From NCBI RefSeq assembly GCF_001612885.1, contig NZ_BDBH01000017.1:1-64000 (forward strand): a stretch of DNA of 64,000 nt, read 5' to 3'. The translations under genes were made by a program, and so were the position numbers. This DNA comes from Nocardia harenae NBRC 108248. Lineage in GTDB: Bacteria; Actinomycetota; Actinomycetes; Mycobacteriales; Mycobacteriaceae. The notes under the pieces were generated by a model that was given only the letters and a program-made list of their open reading frames with translations, was not told the DNA's origin and did no database searches. Shown here in pieces: positions 16,205 to 24,696 of the stretch; the first letter of the stretch is position 1, and the number at the start of each line of letters is the position of its first letter.

Positions 16205-16863
16205 CTCCCCCGGCGGCGCGGGATCGGTAGCCATCCGTCCTCCACGGCTCGTTTCAGCAGTTCGGCGCGGTTTCCGGAGGGGCGCCCCGCGGCCTCGTAC
16301 TTGCGGCGGATGCGCTTGAGGTATTCGGTGACGGTGTCCTCGGCGATATCCATGAGGTGCGCGACCCTGGCCGCGGTCTCGCCGGAGGCGTAGAGCTCGA
16401 GCACCTGGCGCAGCTGCGGCGGCAGGTCGACGGCGAAATCCTCGTCGCCGTCGATGGCGAGCGCCAGTTCGGTGCCGAGCTCGCCGTCCTCGCGGGCGGC
16501 GGCGCGCACCGCCTCGACCACCCGCTCGGGCGGCTCGGATTTGAGCACCATGCCGCCGACGCCCGCCCGTGCCGCGGCGCGCATGAGGTACGGGTCCTCG
16601 CCGGAGGTGTAGACCAGGGTGCGCAGCCCGGCCGCGCGCAGCCGGTTCACATTGTCGCCCGGCGACGAGCCGTCGTTCAGCCGCAGGTCGAGAATGACCA
16701 GGTCCAGCGGAACCCGCTGGGTCAGTAGCTCTTTGACGGTGTCCGCGGCGGCCTCGATGCGTAGCTCGGGGTGCGGGGCGAGGATGATCCGCAGCCCGGC
16801 CACCATGACGGCGTGATCCTCGACGACGCCGATCCGCACCGGTATCCGTTCATCGACCGACAA
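16201..16863 (-). CDS. NarL/LuxR-type response regulator
   Basis: A 220-residue regulator with a TTG start at 16863 (LSVDERIPVRIGVVEDH); a start up to 16947 is open but its residues look non-native. The receiver domain has the acidic pair in VVEDH. The phospho-acceptor Asp is in LVILDLRLNDG near 56 and the conserved Lys in VLKSEPP. The C-terminal helix-turn-helix (ASGETAARVAHLMDIAEDTV) should bind DNA. It heads an operon with the kinase and a membrane protein, all overlapping by 4 bases. The 209-bp gap to the small secreted gene at 17073 may hold its binding sites. Confidence 0.85.
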   Translation of the reverse strand: MSVDERIPVRIGVVEDHAVMVAGLRIILAPHPELRIEAAADTVKELLTQRVPLDLVILDLRLNDGSSPGDNVNRLRAAGLRTLVYTSGEDPYLMRAAARAGVGGMVLKSEPPERVVEAVRAAAREDGELGTELALAIDGDEDFAVDLPPQLRQVLELYASGETAARVAHLMDIAEDTVTEYLKRIRRKYEAAGRPSGNRAELLKRAVEDGWLPIPRRRGR

Positions 16864-17072
16864 ACTTTTCCCCTTTGATCCCCTAGTGGGCCCCGATCTT
16901 AGGGTCTCCTGACGAAATGAACAGCGGTACCGGACAGCAACGGACAAGAATCAAACCGGAAGTGTCTCGATTCACATCTCGACAAACCGGTCTGTTGGCA
17001 CCGGAACTCTGGTAGACAGTCCGGACGGACGGCGAAACGACGCCGTTTCAGATCGGAAGATGGGATCGCTCC

Positions 17073-17267
17073 ATGAAAGTACGTGCCGCCGCTGTCACCG
17101 TGCTTGCCGCCACCGCGCTGATGTTCGGCGCCGGGCCGGCCTCCGCCACCCCCGCCACGCCGCCGCCCAGCCAGGGTGACAGCCTGACGGTGATCCTCAC
17201 CGCGCTGCTCGGCCTGCTCGGCACCGGCTCCTCCACCGGCGGCGGCGCGGACAGCGGCATCGGCTGA
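17073..17267 (+). CDS. Very small secreted protein with LLGTGSS motif
   Basis: A 64-residue protein with a Sec signal ending at about ASA (residue 25), leaving a mature peptide of about 39 residues. The core SLTVILTALLGLLGTGSS resembles the repeated block of the secreted protein at 13598. The gene is divergent from the two-component operon and is followed by a strong hairpin. No function is known. A structural wall protein or a signal peptide are possibilities. Confidence 0.65.
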   Translation: MKVRAAAVTVLAATALMFGAGPASATPATPPPSQGDSLTVILTALLGLLGTGSSTGGGADSGIG

Positions 17268-17279
17268 CCCGCGACGCAG

Positions 17280-17315
17280 ATCGGCCCGTCGCGGAGCTCC
17301 CCGCGACGGGCCGAT
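17280..17315. terminator. Bidirectional hairpin terminator
   Basis: A 15-base arm (ATCGGCCCGTCGCGG) pairs perfectly around a 6-base loop, between converging genes ending at 17267 and 17339. Confidence 0.75.
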
Positions 17316-17338
17316 TCAGTGCGGTCGGCACCGCGCGT

Positions 17339-18436
17339 TCAGCGCAGCACGTCCAGCGGGGTGCGCATGAGCAGCACGTTGTACTGGTTGTGCACGGTGA
17401 GCAGGTAGTACAGGTCGTCGCCGGTCTGGTAGGGCCAGATCATCGGGGCGTAGGCGCTGGGCAGGTCGCGGGTGTCGATCAGCACGCGCGGCTCGCTCCA
17501 CGGCCCCTCCGGCGCGTCGGCGGTGCGCGCGACCACCGAGTTGGTGGGGTCGGTGGTGGTCATGACGTACTTGCCGAGGTAGCCGCTCCAGTTCACCGAG
17601 AGCTCGGCGACGCCGCCGACGATCGGGGCGGAGGCGAGCGGATCGTTGAGCTTCCACTCCTTCCCGTCCCAGTACTCGTAGGCGTCGATATTCGCGATCT
17701 CCGGCTCGCGCACCCGGGAGACGAAGCCGGGGTTGTTCCGGCCGCCCGGGGTGCCGTAGCGGTAGACGAAGCCGTCCCGCTTCAGGAAGGCGTTCTGCTG
17801 GAAGCGCTCGTGGCCGTCGACATTGGCCCGGCGCGTGGTGGTGAGCTGCTGCCAGGTCTGGCCGTGGTCGTGCGAGACGGCGAGGGTGGCGAAGTTGGTG
17901 TCCCACTTGCCGTGATCGCCCCACTCGCGCACCGACATCATGCTCAGGTACTGGTCGCCGCCGACGGCGACGCCTGCGGTCGGGATCAGGCTGATCTCGA
18001 TGCCGGGGATCTTGGGGCTGGGCAGCGGATTCGGCACGAAGCTGTCGAAGCGCAGCCCGCTCGCCGGGTCGTGGTTGCCGGAGCGGGCGAGCGCATTGCT
18101 GGTCCAGGCCCACATGCTGCCCGCGAGCAGGTTCGGGAAGCCGAGCCCGGCGCTGTCGCCGAAGGCGGTGAAGAGCGTGCCGGCGCCGTCCCACATGACG
18201 CCGAGGTCGGTGCCGAGCATGTTGTACTGCTCGGTGCGGTTCGGGCTGTCCATCCCGGTGACCTGGAAGACCGCCTCGGTCTGCCCCGGCAGCTTCGGCA
18301 GGCCGCGCGGCTGGCCGTTCATGCCGGGGATGGGGTTGACGTTGTTCGGGTCGGCCCCGGCGGGCGCACCGCCGGTGACGGACAGCGTCAGGGCCAGCGC
18401 ACCAGCCGTGACCAGGGCTGACAGCGAGCGTTTCAT
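17339..18436 (-). CDS. Secreted DUF4185 protein, candidate GH183 endo-D-arabinanase (copy 1)
   Basis: A 365-residue protein from ATG 18436 with a Sec signal cleaved near PAGADPNN (about residue 28). The mature part is a five-bladed-propeller-like DUF4185 domain with motifs such as LGTDLGVMWD, FTAFGDSAGLGFPNLLAGS, SHDHGQTW, YRYGTPGGRNNPGF and GPWSEP. Members of DUF4185 have been shown to cut mycobacterial D-arabinan and are classed as GH183. The same activity on the cell's own arabinogalactan or lipoarabinomannan is plausible here, but the active-site residues were not verified. A close paralogue lies at 21853. Confidence 0.8.
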   Translation of the reverse strand: MKRSLSALVTAGALALTLSVTGGAPAGADPNNVNPIPGMNGQPRGLPKLPGQTEAVFQVTGMDSPNRTEQYNMLGTDLGVMWDGAGTLFTAFGDSAGLGFPNLLAGSMWAWTSNALARSGNHDPASGLRFDSFVPNPLPSPKIPGIEISLIPTAGVAVGGDQYLSMMSVREWGDHGKWDTNFATLAVSHDHGQTWQQLTTTRRANVDGHERFQQNAFLKRDGFVYRYGTPGGRNNPGFVSRVREPEIANIDAYEYWDGKEWKLNDPLASAPIVGGVAELSVNWSGYLGKYVMTTTDPTNSVVARTADAPEGPWSEPRVLIDTRDLPSAYAPMIWPYQTGDDLYYLLTVHNQYNVLLMRTPLDVLR

Positions 18437-18523
18437 CCAGGCGGTCCCTTCTGCGTAGCCGGGTCGGCGTGGCCCATTCTGCCTGCTGTCCCCGGATTGG
18501 GAAGGGGGCGCACCCGGAAACGA

Positions 18524-18551
18524 CAACGGCCCGGGGTGAACCGGGCCGTTG
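18524..18551 (-). terminator. Terminator of fadE5
   Basis: CAACGGCCCGG and CCGGGCCGTTG pair around a 6-base loop and, in the minus direction, are followed by TCGTTTCC. It sits 20 bp past the fadE5 stop. Confidence 0.7.
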
Positions 18552-18570
18552 CCGAGCAGCTGAACGCGAA

Positions 18571-20403
18571 TCAGAACGCCGCTTCGTCGAGCTCCATGAT
18601 CTCGGTGTCCAGGGTGGCCAGGATGGCGCGGGTGGCGGTCAGCTCCGGCAGCACGTTGCGCGCGAAGAACTGCGCGACGGCGACCTTGCCGGTGTAGAAC
18701 GCCTCGTCCTTGCCCGCCCCGCTGTCCAGCGCGGCGATCGCCAGCTCGGCCTGGCGCAGCAGCTGCCAGCCGATGAGCAGGTCGCCGACGGCGAGCAGGA
18801 AGCGCACCGAGCCGAGCCCGACCTTGTACAGCTCGGCCGAGTTCTCCTGGGCGGCCATCAGGTGCCCGGTGAGGGTGGCGGCCATGGCCTGCACGTCCTC
18901 CAGCGCGGTAGCGAGCAGCTTGCGCTCGCCCTTGAGCCGGCCGTTGCCCGCTTCCGAGTCGATGAACTTCTGCACCTGCCCGGCCACGTGGCCGAGCGCG
19001 ACGCCGCGGTCGCGGGCGATCTTGCGGAAGAAGAAGTCCTGCGCCTGGATGGCGGTGGTGCCCTCGTACAGGGAGTCGATCTTGGCGTCCCTGATGTACT
19101 GCTCGATCGGGTAGTCCTGCAGGAAGCCGGAGCCGCCGAGGGTCTGCAGCGAATCGGTCAGGTACTGGTAGGCGCGCTCCGAGCCGACGCCCTTGACGAT
19201 CGGCAGCAGCAGGTCGTTGACCCGGGCGGCGAGATCGGCGTCCGCGCCGGAGATCCGCTCGGCGAGCGCGGCATCCTGGTGCGCGGCGGTGTAGAGGTAG
19301 ACCGCGCGCAGCCCCTCGGCGTACGCCTTCTGCATCATCAGGCTGCGGCGCACGTCGGGGTGGTGGGTGATGGTGACGCGGGGCGCGGCCTTGTCGGCCA
19401 TCTTGGTCAGGTCGGCGCCCTGGACGCGCTGCTTGGCGTAGTCGAGCGCGTTCAGGTAGCCGGTGGAGAGGGTGGCGATGGCCTTGGTGCCCACCATCAT
19501 GCGGGCGTGCTCGATGACGTTGAACATCTGCGCGATGCCGTTGTGCACCTCGCCGACCAGCCAGCCCTTGGCCGGGACGCCGTGCCCGCCGAAGGTCACC
19601 TCGCAGGTGGAGGAGGCCTTGAGCCCCATCTTGTGCTCCAGCCCGGTCACGAAGACGCCGTTGCGCTCGCCGCGCTCACCGGTCTGCGGGTCGAAGTGGA
19701 ACTTGGGCACGAAGAAGAGCGAGAGCCCCTTGGTGCCGGGCCCCGCGCCCTCGGGGCGGGCCAGCACCAGGTGCATGATGTTCGGGAAGAGGTCGTCGGA
19801 GTCGCCGTTGGTGATGAAGCGCTTGACGCCCTCGATGTGCCAGGAGCCGTCCTCCTGCTGGATCGCCTTGGTGCGGCCTGCGCCGACGTCGGAGCCGGCG
19901 TCCGGCTCGGTGAGCACCATGGTGGAGCCCCAGCCCTGCTCGGCGATGAGCTTCGCCCATTCCTTCTGCTCGTCCGTGCCGTTGGCGGCGAAGATCTGCG
20001 CGAAGTTGGCGCCCGCGGCGTACATGAAGGCGGCGGGCTGTGCACCGAGGATCAGCTCGGCGAAGGCCCAGTAGGCGGCGCGCGGCATCGGCAGGCCGCC
20101 GAGCTCCTCCGGTACGCCGAGGCGGTCCCAGCCGCCGTCCTGCAGTGCGCGGTAGCTCTTCTTGAAGGGCTCCGGCAGGTGCACGGTGTGGGTCTCGGGA
20201 TCGAAGGTCGGGGGGTTGCGGTCCGACTCGGCGAAGGATTCGCCGAGCGGCCCCTCGGCGAGGCGGCGCACCTCGGCGAGCATCTCGCGCACGGTGTCGG
20301 CGTCCAGGTCGCCCCACGCGCCGGTCTCCAGCAGCGATTCCAGGCCGAGGACCTCGAAGAGGTTGAACTCCAGGTCGCGGATATTGCTCTTGTAGTGACC
20401 CAT
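18571..20403 (-). CDS. fadE5: Long-chain acyl-CoA dehydrogenase, FadE5-like
   Basis: A 610-residue flavoenzyme, near the 611 of M. tuberculosis FadE5 and aligned with it from MGHYKSNIRD to the identical C-terminus DIMELDEAAF. The acyl-CoA dehydrogenase core contains TMVLTEPDAGSDVG, HHPDVRRSLM and LGGSGFLQDYPIEQYIRD. The C-terminal extension typical of the 600-residue class is present. It catalyses the first, FAD-dependent step of beta-oxidation on medium to long acyl-CoA. A GTG at 20415 is an alternative start. The TTAC-N6-GTAA site C lies 92 bp upstream. Confidence 0.95.
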   Translation of the reverse strand: MGHYKSNIRDLEFNLFEVLGLESLLETGAWGDLDADTVREMLAEVRRLAEGPLGESFAESDRNPPTFDPETHTVHLPEPFKKSYRALQDGGWDRLGVPEELGGLPMPRAAYWAFAELILGAQPAAFMYAAGANFAQIFAANGTDEQKEWAKLIAEQGWGSTMVLTEPDAGSDVGAGRTKAIQQEDGSWHIEGVKRFITNGDSDDLFPNIMHLVLARPEGAGPGTKGLSLFFVPKFHFDPQTGERGERNGVFVTGLEHKMGLKASSTCEVTFGGHGVPAKGWLVGEVHNGIAQMFNVIEHARMMVGTKAIATLSTGYLNALDYAKQRVQGADLTKMADKAAPRVTITHHPDVRRSLMMQKAYAEGLRAVYLYTAAHQDAALAERISGADADLAARVNDLLLPIVKGVGSERAYQYLTDSLQTLGGSGFLQDYPIEQYIRDAKIDSLYEGTTAIQAQDFFFRKIARDRGVALGHVAGQVQKFIDSEAGNGRLKGERKLLATALEDVQAMAATLTGHLMAAQENSAELYKVGLGSVRFLLAVGDLLIGWQLLRQAELAIAALDSGAGKDEAFYTGKVAVAQFFARNVLPELTATRAILATLDTEIMELDEAAF

Positions 20404-20494
20404 GTCGGTACTCACTCTCCGTTGAGTTGGTGCGGTCGGTTGTCTGCCGTTCCCGCCCATGTTGCAGCTACTCGCGGGTAACTTACTCTCCATA

Positions 20495-20508
20495 TTACTG
20501 GCTGGTAA
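20495..20508. promoter_or_regulatory. TTAC-N6-GTAA operator (site C) before fadE5
   Basis: TTACTGGCTGGTAA lies between divergent fadE5 and the hydrolase gene at 20526. It matches the reverse complement of site D (TTACTGGTGGGTAA) at 12 of 14 positions. An extra half-site-like AACTTACT lies at 20480-20487. Confidence 0.6.
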
Positions 20509-20525
20509 TGACGTAGCAAAGTGGA

Positions 20526-21170
20526 ATGGGTCGATGTGATGCGCGGAACATCGAGTCGTTACCGTTGACCGTGCGCATCGACACCAGTGCCGGGCCCGCT
20601 TCGCTCGAAATCGACGACGTTTCCGCGCCGTCGCTGCTGGTGCTGCTGACCCACGGCGCGGGCGGCGGGGTCGATGCCAGGGACTTGCTCACCGTCCGTG
20701 ACCTGGCGGTTCGCTGTGGCGCGGTGGTCGCTCGGGTGCTCCAGCCGTACCGGGTGGCCGGGGCGCGGGCGCCGGGGTCGGCGGAGAAGCAGGACGCGGC
20801 GTGGCTCGAGCTCGTCGCCGCGCTGCGCCGGCGCTACGGGCCGGTGCCGCTGGTGCAGGGCGGGCGCAGCAATGGGGCGCGGGTGGCCTGCCGGACCGCG
20901 ACCGCGGCCGGGGCGCGCGGGGTGCTCGCGCTCTCGTTCCCGCTGCATCCGCCAGGGAAGCCGGAGAAGTCGCGGCGCGCGGAGCTGCTTGCCGCGTCCG
21001 CGGCGGAGGTGGTGGTGATCAGTGGCGGCAGTGATCCGTTCGGGATACCGGAGGCAGGCGACGTCGCGGAGCTGCACGTGATCACGGGGCAGCCGCACGC
21101 GTTCCGGCGCGGTTTCGACGAGATCGAAACGGTGGTCGAGCCCTGGCTCCGCCGCTGGTCAGCCCGCTGA
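20526..21170 (+). CDS. Small alpha/beta-hydrolase (KAT/dienelactone hydrolase-like)
   Basis: A 214-residue protein with no signal peptide. The nucleophile elbow is GGRSNGARVA (Ser about 120). The acid is in ISGGSDPFG and the base His in GQPHAF, giving a complete triad, and an LTHGAGGG oxyanion segment precedes them. The substrate is unknown. The ATG at 20526 lacks a strong ribosome binding site, and a GTG near 20571 is an alternative. Its 3' end overlaps the converging methyltransferase by 12 bases. Operator C lies just upstream, so it may share control with fadE5. Confidence 0.75.
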   Translation: MGRCDARNIESLPLTVRIDTSAGPASLEIDDVSAPSLLVLLTHGAGGGVDARDLLTVRDLAVRCGAVVARVLQPYRVAGARAPGSAEKQDAAWLELVAALRRRYGPVPLVQGGRSNGARVACRTATAAGARGVLALSFPLHPPGKPEKSRRAELLAASAAEVVVISGGSDPFGIPEAGDVAELHVITGQPHAFRRGFDEIETVVEPWLRRWSAR

Positions 21171-21830
21171 GGGATGGTCCCTTTTCCGCGCGACCACGAG
21201 CGCGTCGATGGCATCGCGATCGTCCGTCGGACGGCGAACCCGCTCCGCCACCGCGATCCGGACCTGCGCCGACAGCGGCCCCAGATCGGCCCGGATGTCG
21301 TCCGGCGTGAACAGGATGGACGGGTCCCGCGGCCCGCCGTACCCGTCGCTGATGTTGGTCGTGTCGTGTCCGAGCACCAGCAGGGTGCCGCCGGGCGTCA
21401 GTGCCTCGGCGGCCCGGCGCACGAGTGCGCGGCGCTCGCCCGGCGGCAGGTGCAGGAAGACCATGAGCACCAGCTCGTACCGCCCGGCGAGCACCGCCGG
21501 ATCGGTGAGATCGGCGCACTCCCAGGTGATGCGGGCGCGCACCGAGCGGGAGAGCCGGGTCGCGACGGTCCGCCCCTTGTCCACCGCCACCTGCGACCAG
21601 TCCACCGCGTGCACCTGCCAGCCGTGCGTGGCCAGCCACAGCGCATTGCGTCCCTCGCCGCAGGCCAGGTCGAGCGCGCGCGGCGACTCCGGCACGGTGC
21701 CGTCCGGGTCGGCGATCAGCTCCCGCGCCCGCTCCAGGCCGTGGATGTGCTGGACCACGGTGCTGTTCGGCGGGGCGCCCCAGACGAGGTCGGTGCTGGC
21801 GTAGCGCTCGTCCCAGGCGGCGGCATCCAT
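21159..21830 (-). CDS. Class I SAM-dependent methyltransferase
   Basis: A 223-residue protein. Motif I is ALDLACGEGRNALWLA, motif II is VHAVDWS, and the later motif LTPGGTLLVLGHD is typical of Rossmann methyltransferases of the TehB/thiopurine type. It is soluble. The substrate cannot be deduced. It lies upstream on the minus strand of nothing coupled and overlaps the end of the converging hydrolase gene. Confidence 0.8.
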   Translation of the reverse strand: MDAAAWDERYASTDLVWGAPPNSTVVQHIHGLERARELIADPDGTVPESPRALDLACGEGRNALWLATHGWQVHAVDWSQVAVDKGRTVATRLSRSVRARITWECADLTDPAVLAGRYELVLMVFLHLPPGERRALVRRAAEALTPGGTLLVLGHDTTNISDGYGGPRDPSILFTPDDIRADLGPLSAQVRIAVAERVRRPTDDRDAIDALVVARKRDHPSAG

Positions 21831-21852
21831 GCCGCCCAGTCTAGGAAGCGGG

Positions 21853-22959
21853 TCAGAGCGTGGTGCGCATGAGCACCACGTTGTACTGGCTGTGCACCGT
21901 CGTCATGAAGTACAGGTCGCGCCCGGTCTGGTAGGGGAAGATCGACGGCGCGTAGGCCGAGGGCAGCTCGCGGGTGTCGATGATGACCTCCGGCGGGCTC
22001 CACGGCCCCTCCGGCGATGGGGAGCGGCGCAGCACCACCGAGTTGAACGGGTCGGTGGTCAGCGAGACGTACTGGCCGAGGTACTCGTTGTAGAGCACCG
22101 AGAGCTCGCCGACGCCGCCCATGATCGGGGCCGCCGCGTTCACGTCGTCCTTGCGCCACTCGCCGCCGTCCCAGTACTCGTACTCGGCCAGGTTGCCGAT
22201 GTCGGCGCCCTTCACCCTGGCCACGTAGGCGGCGTTGTTGCGGCCGGAGCGGGTGCCGTACTCGTATACCCACTCGCCGTGGCCGACGAAGGCGTTCATC
22301 TGGAAATTGGCGTTGCCGCCCTCGTTCGGGCGCTTGGTGGCGGGCAGCTCGGCCCAGGTCTCGCCGTTGTCCGCGGAGGCGGCGAGCCCGGAGAAGTTGG
22401 TGGTCCACTGGCCGGCGGCGTCCCAGGTCTTGATGGACATGAGGCTCATGAACTGCACCCCGCCGACCGCGATGCCCGCGGTCGGAATCCGGCTGATCTC
22501 CAGGAACGGCACCTTGGGGCTGGGGATCAGATCCCGCGCTTGGCCGAAGATGTCACGGACGACGCTGTCGAAGTAGATGCCGTTGGCCGGGTTCCTGGTG
22601 TCGCTGCGCAGCAGGATATTGCTGCGCCAGGCCCACACGCTGCCCGCGAGCAGGTTGGGGAAGCCGAGGCCGGCGGTGTCGCCGAAGGCGGTGAGCATCT
22701 CGCCGTTGCCGTTGTCCCACATGATGCCGAGGTCGGTGCCGAGCACGTTGTAGGTCTGGGTGTTGTTCGGGCTCGCCATGCCGGTCACCTGGAACACGGC
22801 GCGGGCGCGGCCGTTCAGGTTCGGCAGCCCGGTGCTGCCGTTCAGCACCGGGATCGGGTTGATGGCGTTCGGGTTCGCCGCCGCGGGCGTCGCCGTGGTG
22901 AGGAGCAGCGCGGAGAGTCCGGTGAGGGCGGACAGCAGCAAGCTCGCGGTCTTCTGCAC
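21853..22959 (-). CDS. Secreted DUF4185 protein, candidate GH183 endo-D-arabinanase (copy 2)
   Basis: A 368-residue paralogue of the protein at 17339. It starts at GTG 22959 with GGAGG eight bases before. The signal peptide ends near AAANPNA (about residue 30). The same motif ladder is present: VLGTDLGIMWDNG, LTAFGDTAGLGFPNLLAGS, SADNGETW, YEYGTRSGRNN and GPWSPPEV, ending QYNVVLMRTTL. The two copies flank fadE5 and two unrelated genes, so this is not a simple tandem duplication. It is likely exported and acts on D-arabinan; this is inferred from the family. Confidence 0.8.
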   Translation of the reverse strand: MQKTASLLLSALTGLSALLLTTATPAAANPNAINPIPVLNGSTGLPNLNGRARAVFQVTGMASPNNTQTYNVLGTDLGIMWDNGNGEMLTAFGDTAGLGFPNLLAGSVWAWRSNILLRSDTRNPANGIYFDSVVRDIFGQARDLIPSPKVPFLEISRIPTAGIAVGGVQFMSLMSIKTWDAAGQWTTNFSGLAASADNGETWAELPATKRPNEGGNANFQMNAFVGHGEWVYEYGTRSGRNNAAYVARVKGADIGNLAEYEYWDGGEWRKDDVNAAAPIMGGVGELSVLYNEYLGQYVSLTTDPFNSVVLRRSPSPEGPWSPPEVIIDTRELPSAYAPSIFPYQTGRDLYFMTTVHSQYNVVLMRTTL

Positions 22960-23128
22960 GGTGGGGAGCCTCCGGCGTCGTGCCGGGGACCCGTGCCGCA
23001 CACCCCCGCCGTTCATGCGATGCGCCACACCCCGACTGTCTGGCAAATCGAACGAATGCTAACAGCGCTGCCCGGAAAATCCAGGGCTTGCCGCCGTCAT
23101 TCCCTGGCCGATCCGCCGCACCCAAGTT

Positions 23129-23146
23129 ACCGTCAATGTTGACGGT
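23129..23146. promoter_or_regulatory. Palindromic operator of the thiolase/crotonase/TetR operon
   Basis: ACCGTCAATGTTGACGGT is a palindrome with perfect 8-base arms around TG, ending 24 bp before the ATG at 23170. It is unlike the TTAC-N6-GTAA sites and is most simply the target of the TetR protein encoded third in the operon. Confidence 0.6.
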
Positions 23147-23169
23147 TATTGGCGACGAGCGGAGGAACG

Positions 23170-24696
23170 ATGCTGCCAGCCGGAGTGGATCCGCGAACCC
23201 CGGTCCTGGTCGGAGCCGGGCAGGTGGTGCACCGCGGCAAGGAGCCGGGCCTGCCGGGCCCCGCCGAACTCGCCGCTGAGGCGCTGCGCCGCGCGGGTGC
23301 CGACAGCGGCACCGGCGACCGCCTGCTGCGCGCCGCCGACCTGGTCGCGGCGGTCTCGCCGGTGAGCAAGCCGTACGGGGACCTGGGCGCGCTGGCCGCC
23401 GCCGAACTCGGCGCCACCCCCGCCCGCACCCTGCAGTCGGTGCGCTTCGGCGGCGACGCCCCGATCAAGCTGCTCGGCCGGGTGGCGCAGGCCATCGCCG
23501 ACGGGAAGGCCGAGGTCGCGCTGCTCACGGGGGCGGAGTCGGTGGCCGCCGGGATCACCGCGGCGCGCACCGGCATCATCCCGAGCTGGCCGGACGAGCC
23601 CGCGGGCGCGGCGCCGGACGAGGTCGTCGGCACCGACCGCGGCCCGAATTCGGAGATGGAGAACGCCGCCGGGCTCTGGGGCCCGGTGTACTTCTACGCG
23701 CTCATGGAGACCGCGCTGCGCGGCCGGCTCGGGTTGACCGAGGAGGCGCACCTGGAGCGGATCGGCGCGCTCTGGTCGCGGTTCTCCGCGGTCGCCGCCG
23801 AGAACCCCTTCGCCTGGCAGCCGGCGCGCAGAACCGTCGCCGAGCTGATCACGCCGGACCCGGCGAACCGCCTGGTGGCGACGCCGTACCCGAAGCTCCT
23901 CACCGCCAACCTGACGGTCGACCAGGGCGCGGGGCTGATCGTCTGCAGCGCGGCCGCGGCCGACGCGGCCGGCGTCCCGCACGACCGCTGGGTCTTCCCG
24001 CACGGCATCGCCACCGCCACCGACGAGTGGTTCGTCTCCGAGCGCGCCGACCTGGCCGCCTCGCCCGCCATCGCCGCGGCGGGCGGCGCCGCGCTGCGCG
24101 CCGCGGCCGTCGGCATCGACGAGGTCGCGCACATCGACCTGTACTCCTGCTTCCCGGTCGCCGTGCAGGTGGCGGCCGAGGCGCTCGGGCTGGCGCTGGA
24201 CGACCCGGCCCGCCCGCTCACCCGCACCGGCGGGCTGACCTTCGCAGGCGGCCCCGGCAACAACTACGCGACGCACTCGCTCGCCGCCCTGGTCCAGGTG
24301 CTGCGCGCGCACCCGGGCGACTTCGGGCTGGCCACCGCGGTCGGCTGGTACCTCACCAAGCACGGCGCGGCGGTGCTCTCCACCCGGCCGCCCGCGGCGC
24401 GCTTCCGGGCCGAGGAGCCGGAGGTGCCCGCCGCGCGCCGGGCGACCGCGCCCGGCTACACCGGCCCGGCCACCGTCGAGTCGTACACCGTCGCGTACCG
24501 GAAGGGCGGGGACGGCGCCGACGAGCCGGAAGCCGTCGTGATCAGCGCCCTGAACCCGGCGGGTGCCCGCATACTGGTGCGGGCCTCGGACCCGGAGACC
24601 ATCGCGGCCTTCGCCGACGGCGACCCGCTCGGCGCAGGCGTCGAGATCGCGGCCGCCGACCGGCTCGCCCTGCTCACCGAAAGGACTGTGCGATGA
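23170..24696 (+). CDS. Thiolase-fold acetyl-CoA acetyltransferase-like protein
   Basis: A 508-residue protein from ATG 23170 with GGAGG. It has a thiolase N-terminus (TPVLVGAGQVV) and a C-terminal part GGLTFAGGPGNNYATHSLAAL similar to SCP-x/thiolase-like enzymes. The usual CSGG-type nucleophile segment is replaced by SVRFGGDAPIKLLG, with no Cys at that point, and SCFPVAVQ replaces the later loop. It may therefore not perform standard thiolysis. It overlaps the crotonase gene by 4 bases. The length exceeds classical thiolases by about 110 residues, with the extra part C-terminal. Confidence 0.8.
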   Translation: MLPAGVDPRTPVLVGAGQVVHRGKEPGLPGPAELAAEALRRAGADSGTGDRLLRAADLVAAVSPVSKPYGDLGALAAAELGATPARTLQSVRFGGDAPIKLLGRVAQAIADGKAEVALLTGAESVAAGITAARTGIIPSWPDEPAGAAPDEVVGTDRGPNSEMENAAGLWGPVYFYALMETALRGRLGLTEEAHLERIGALWSRFSAVAAENPFAWQPARRTVAELITPDPANRLVATPYPKLLTANLTVDQGAGLIVCSAAAADAAGVPHDRWVFPHGIATATDEWFVSERADLAASPAIAAAGGAALRAAAVGIDEVAHIDLYSCFPVAVQVAAEALGLALDDPARPLTRTGGLTFAGGPGNNYATHSLAALVQVLRAHPGDFGLATAVGWYLTKHGAAVLSTRPPAARFRAEEPEVPAARRATAPGYTGPATVESYTVAYRKGGDGADEPEAVVISALNPAGARILVRASDPETIAAFADGDPLGAGVEIAAADRLALLTERTVR

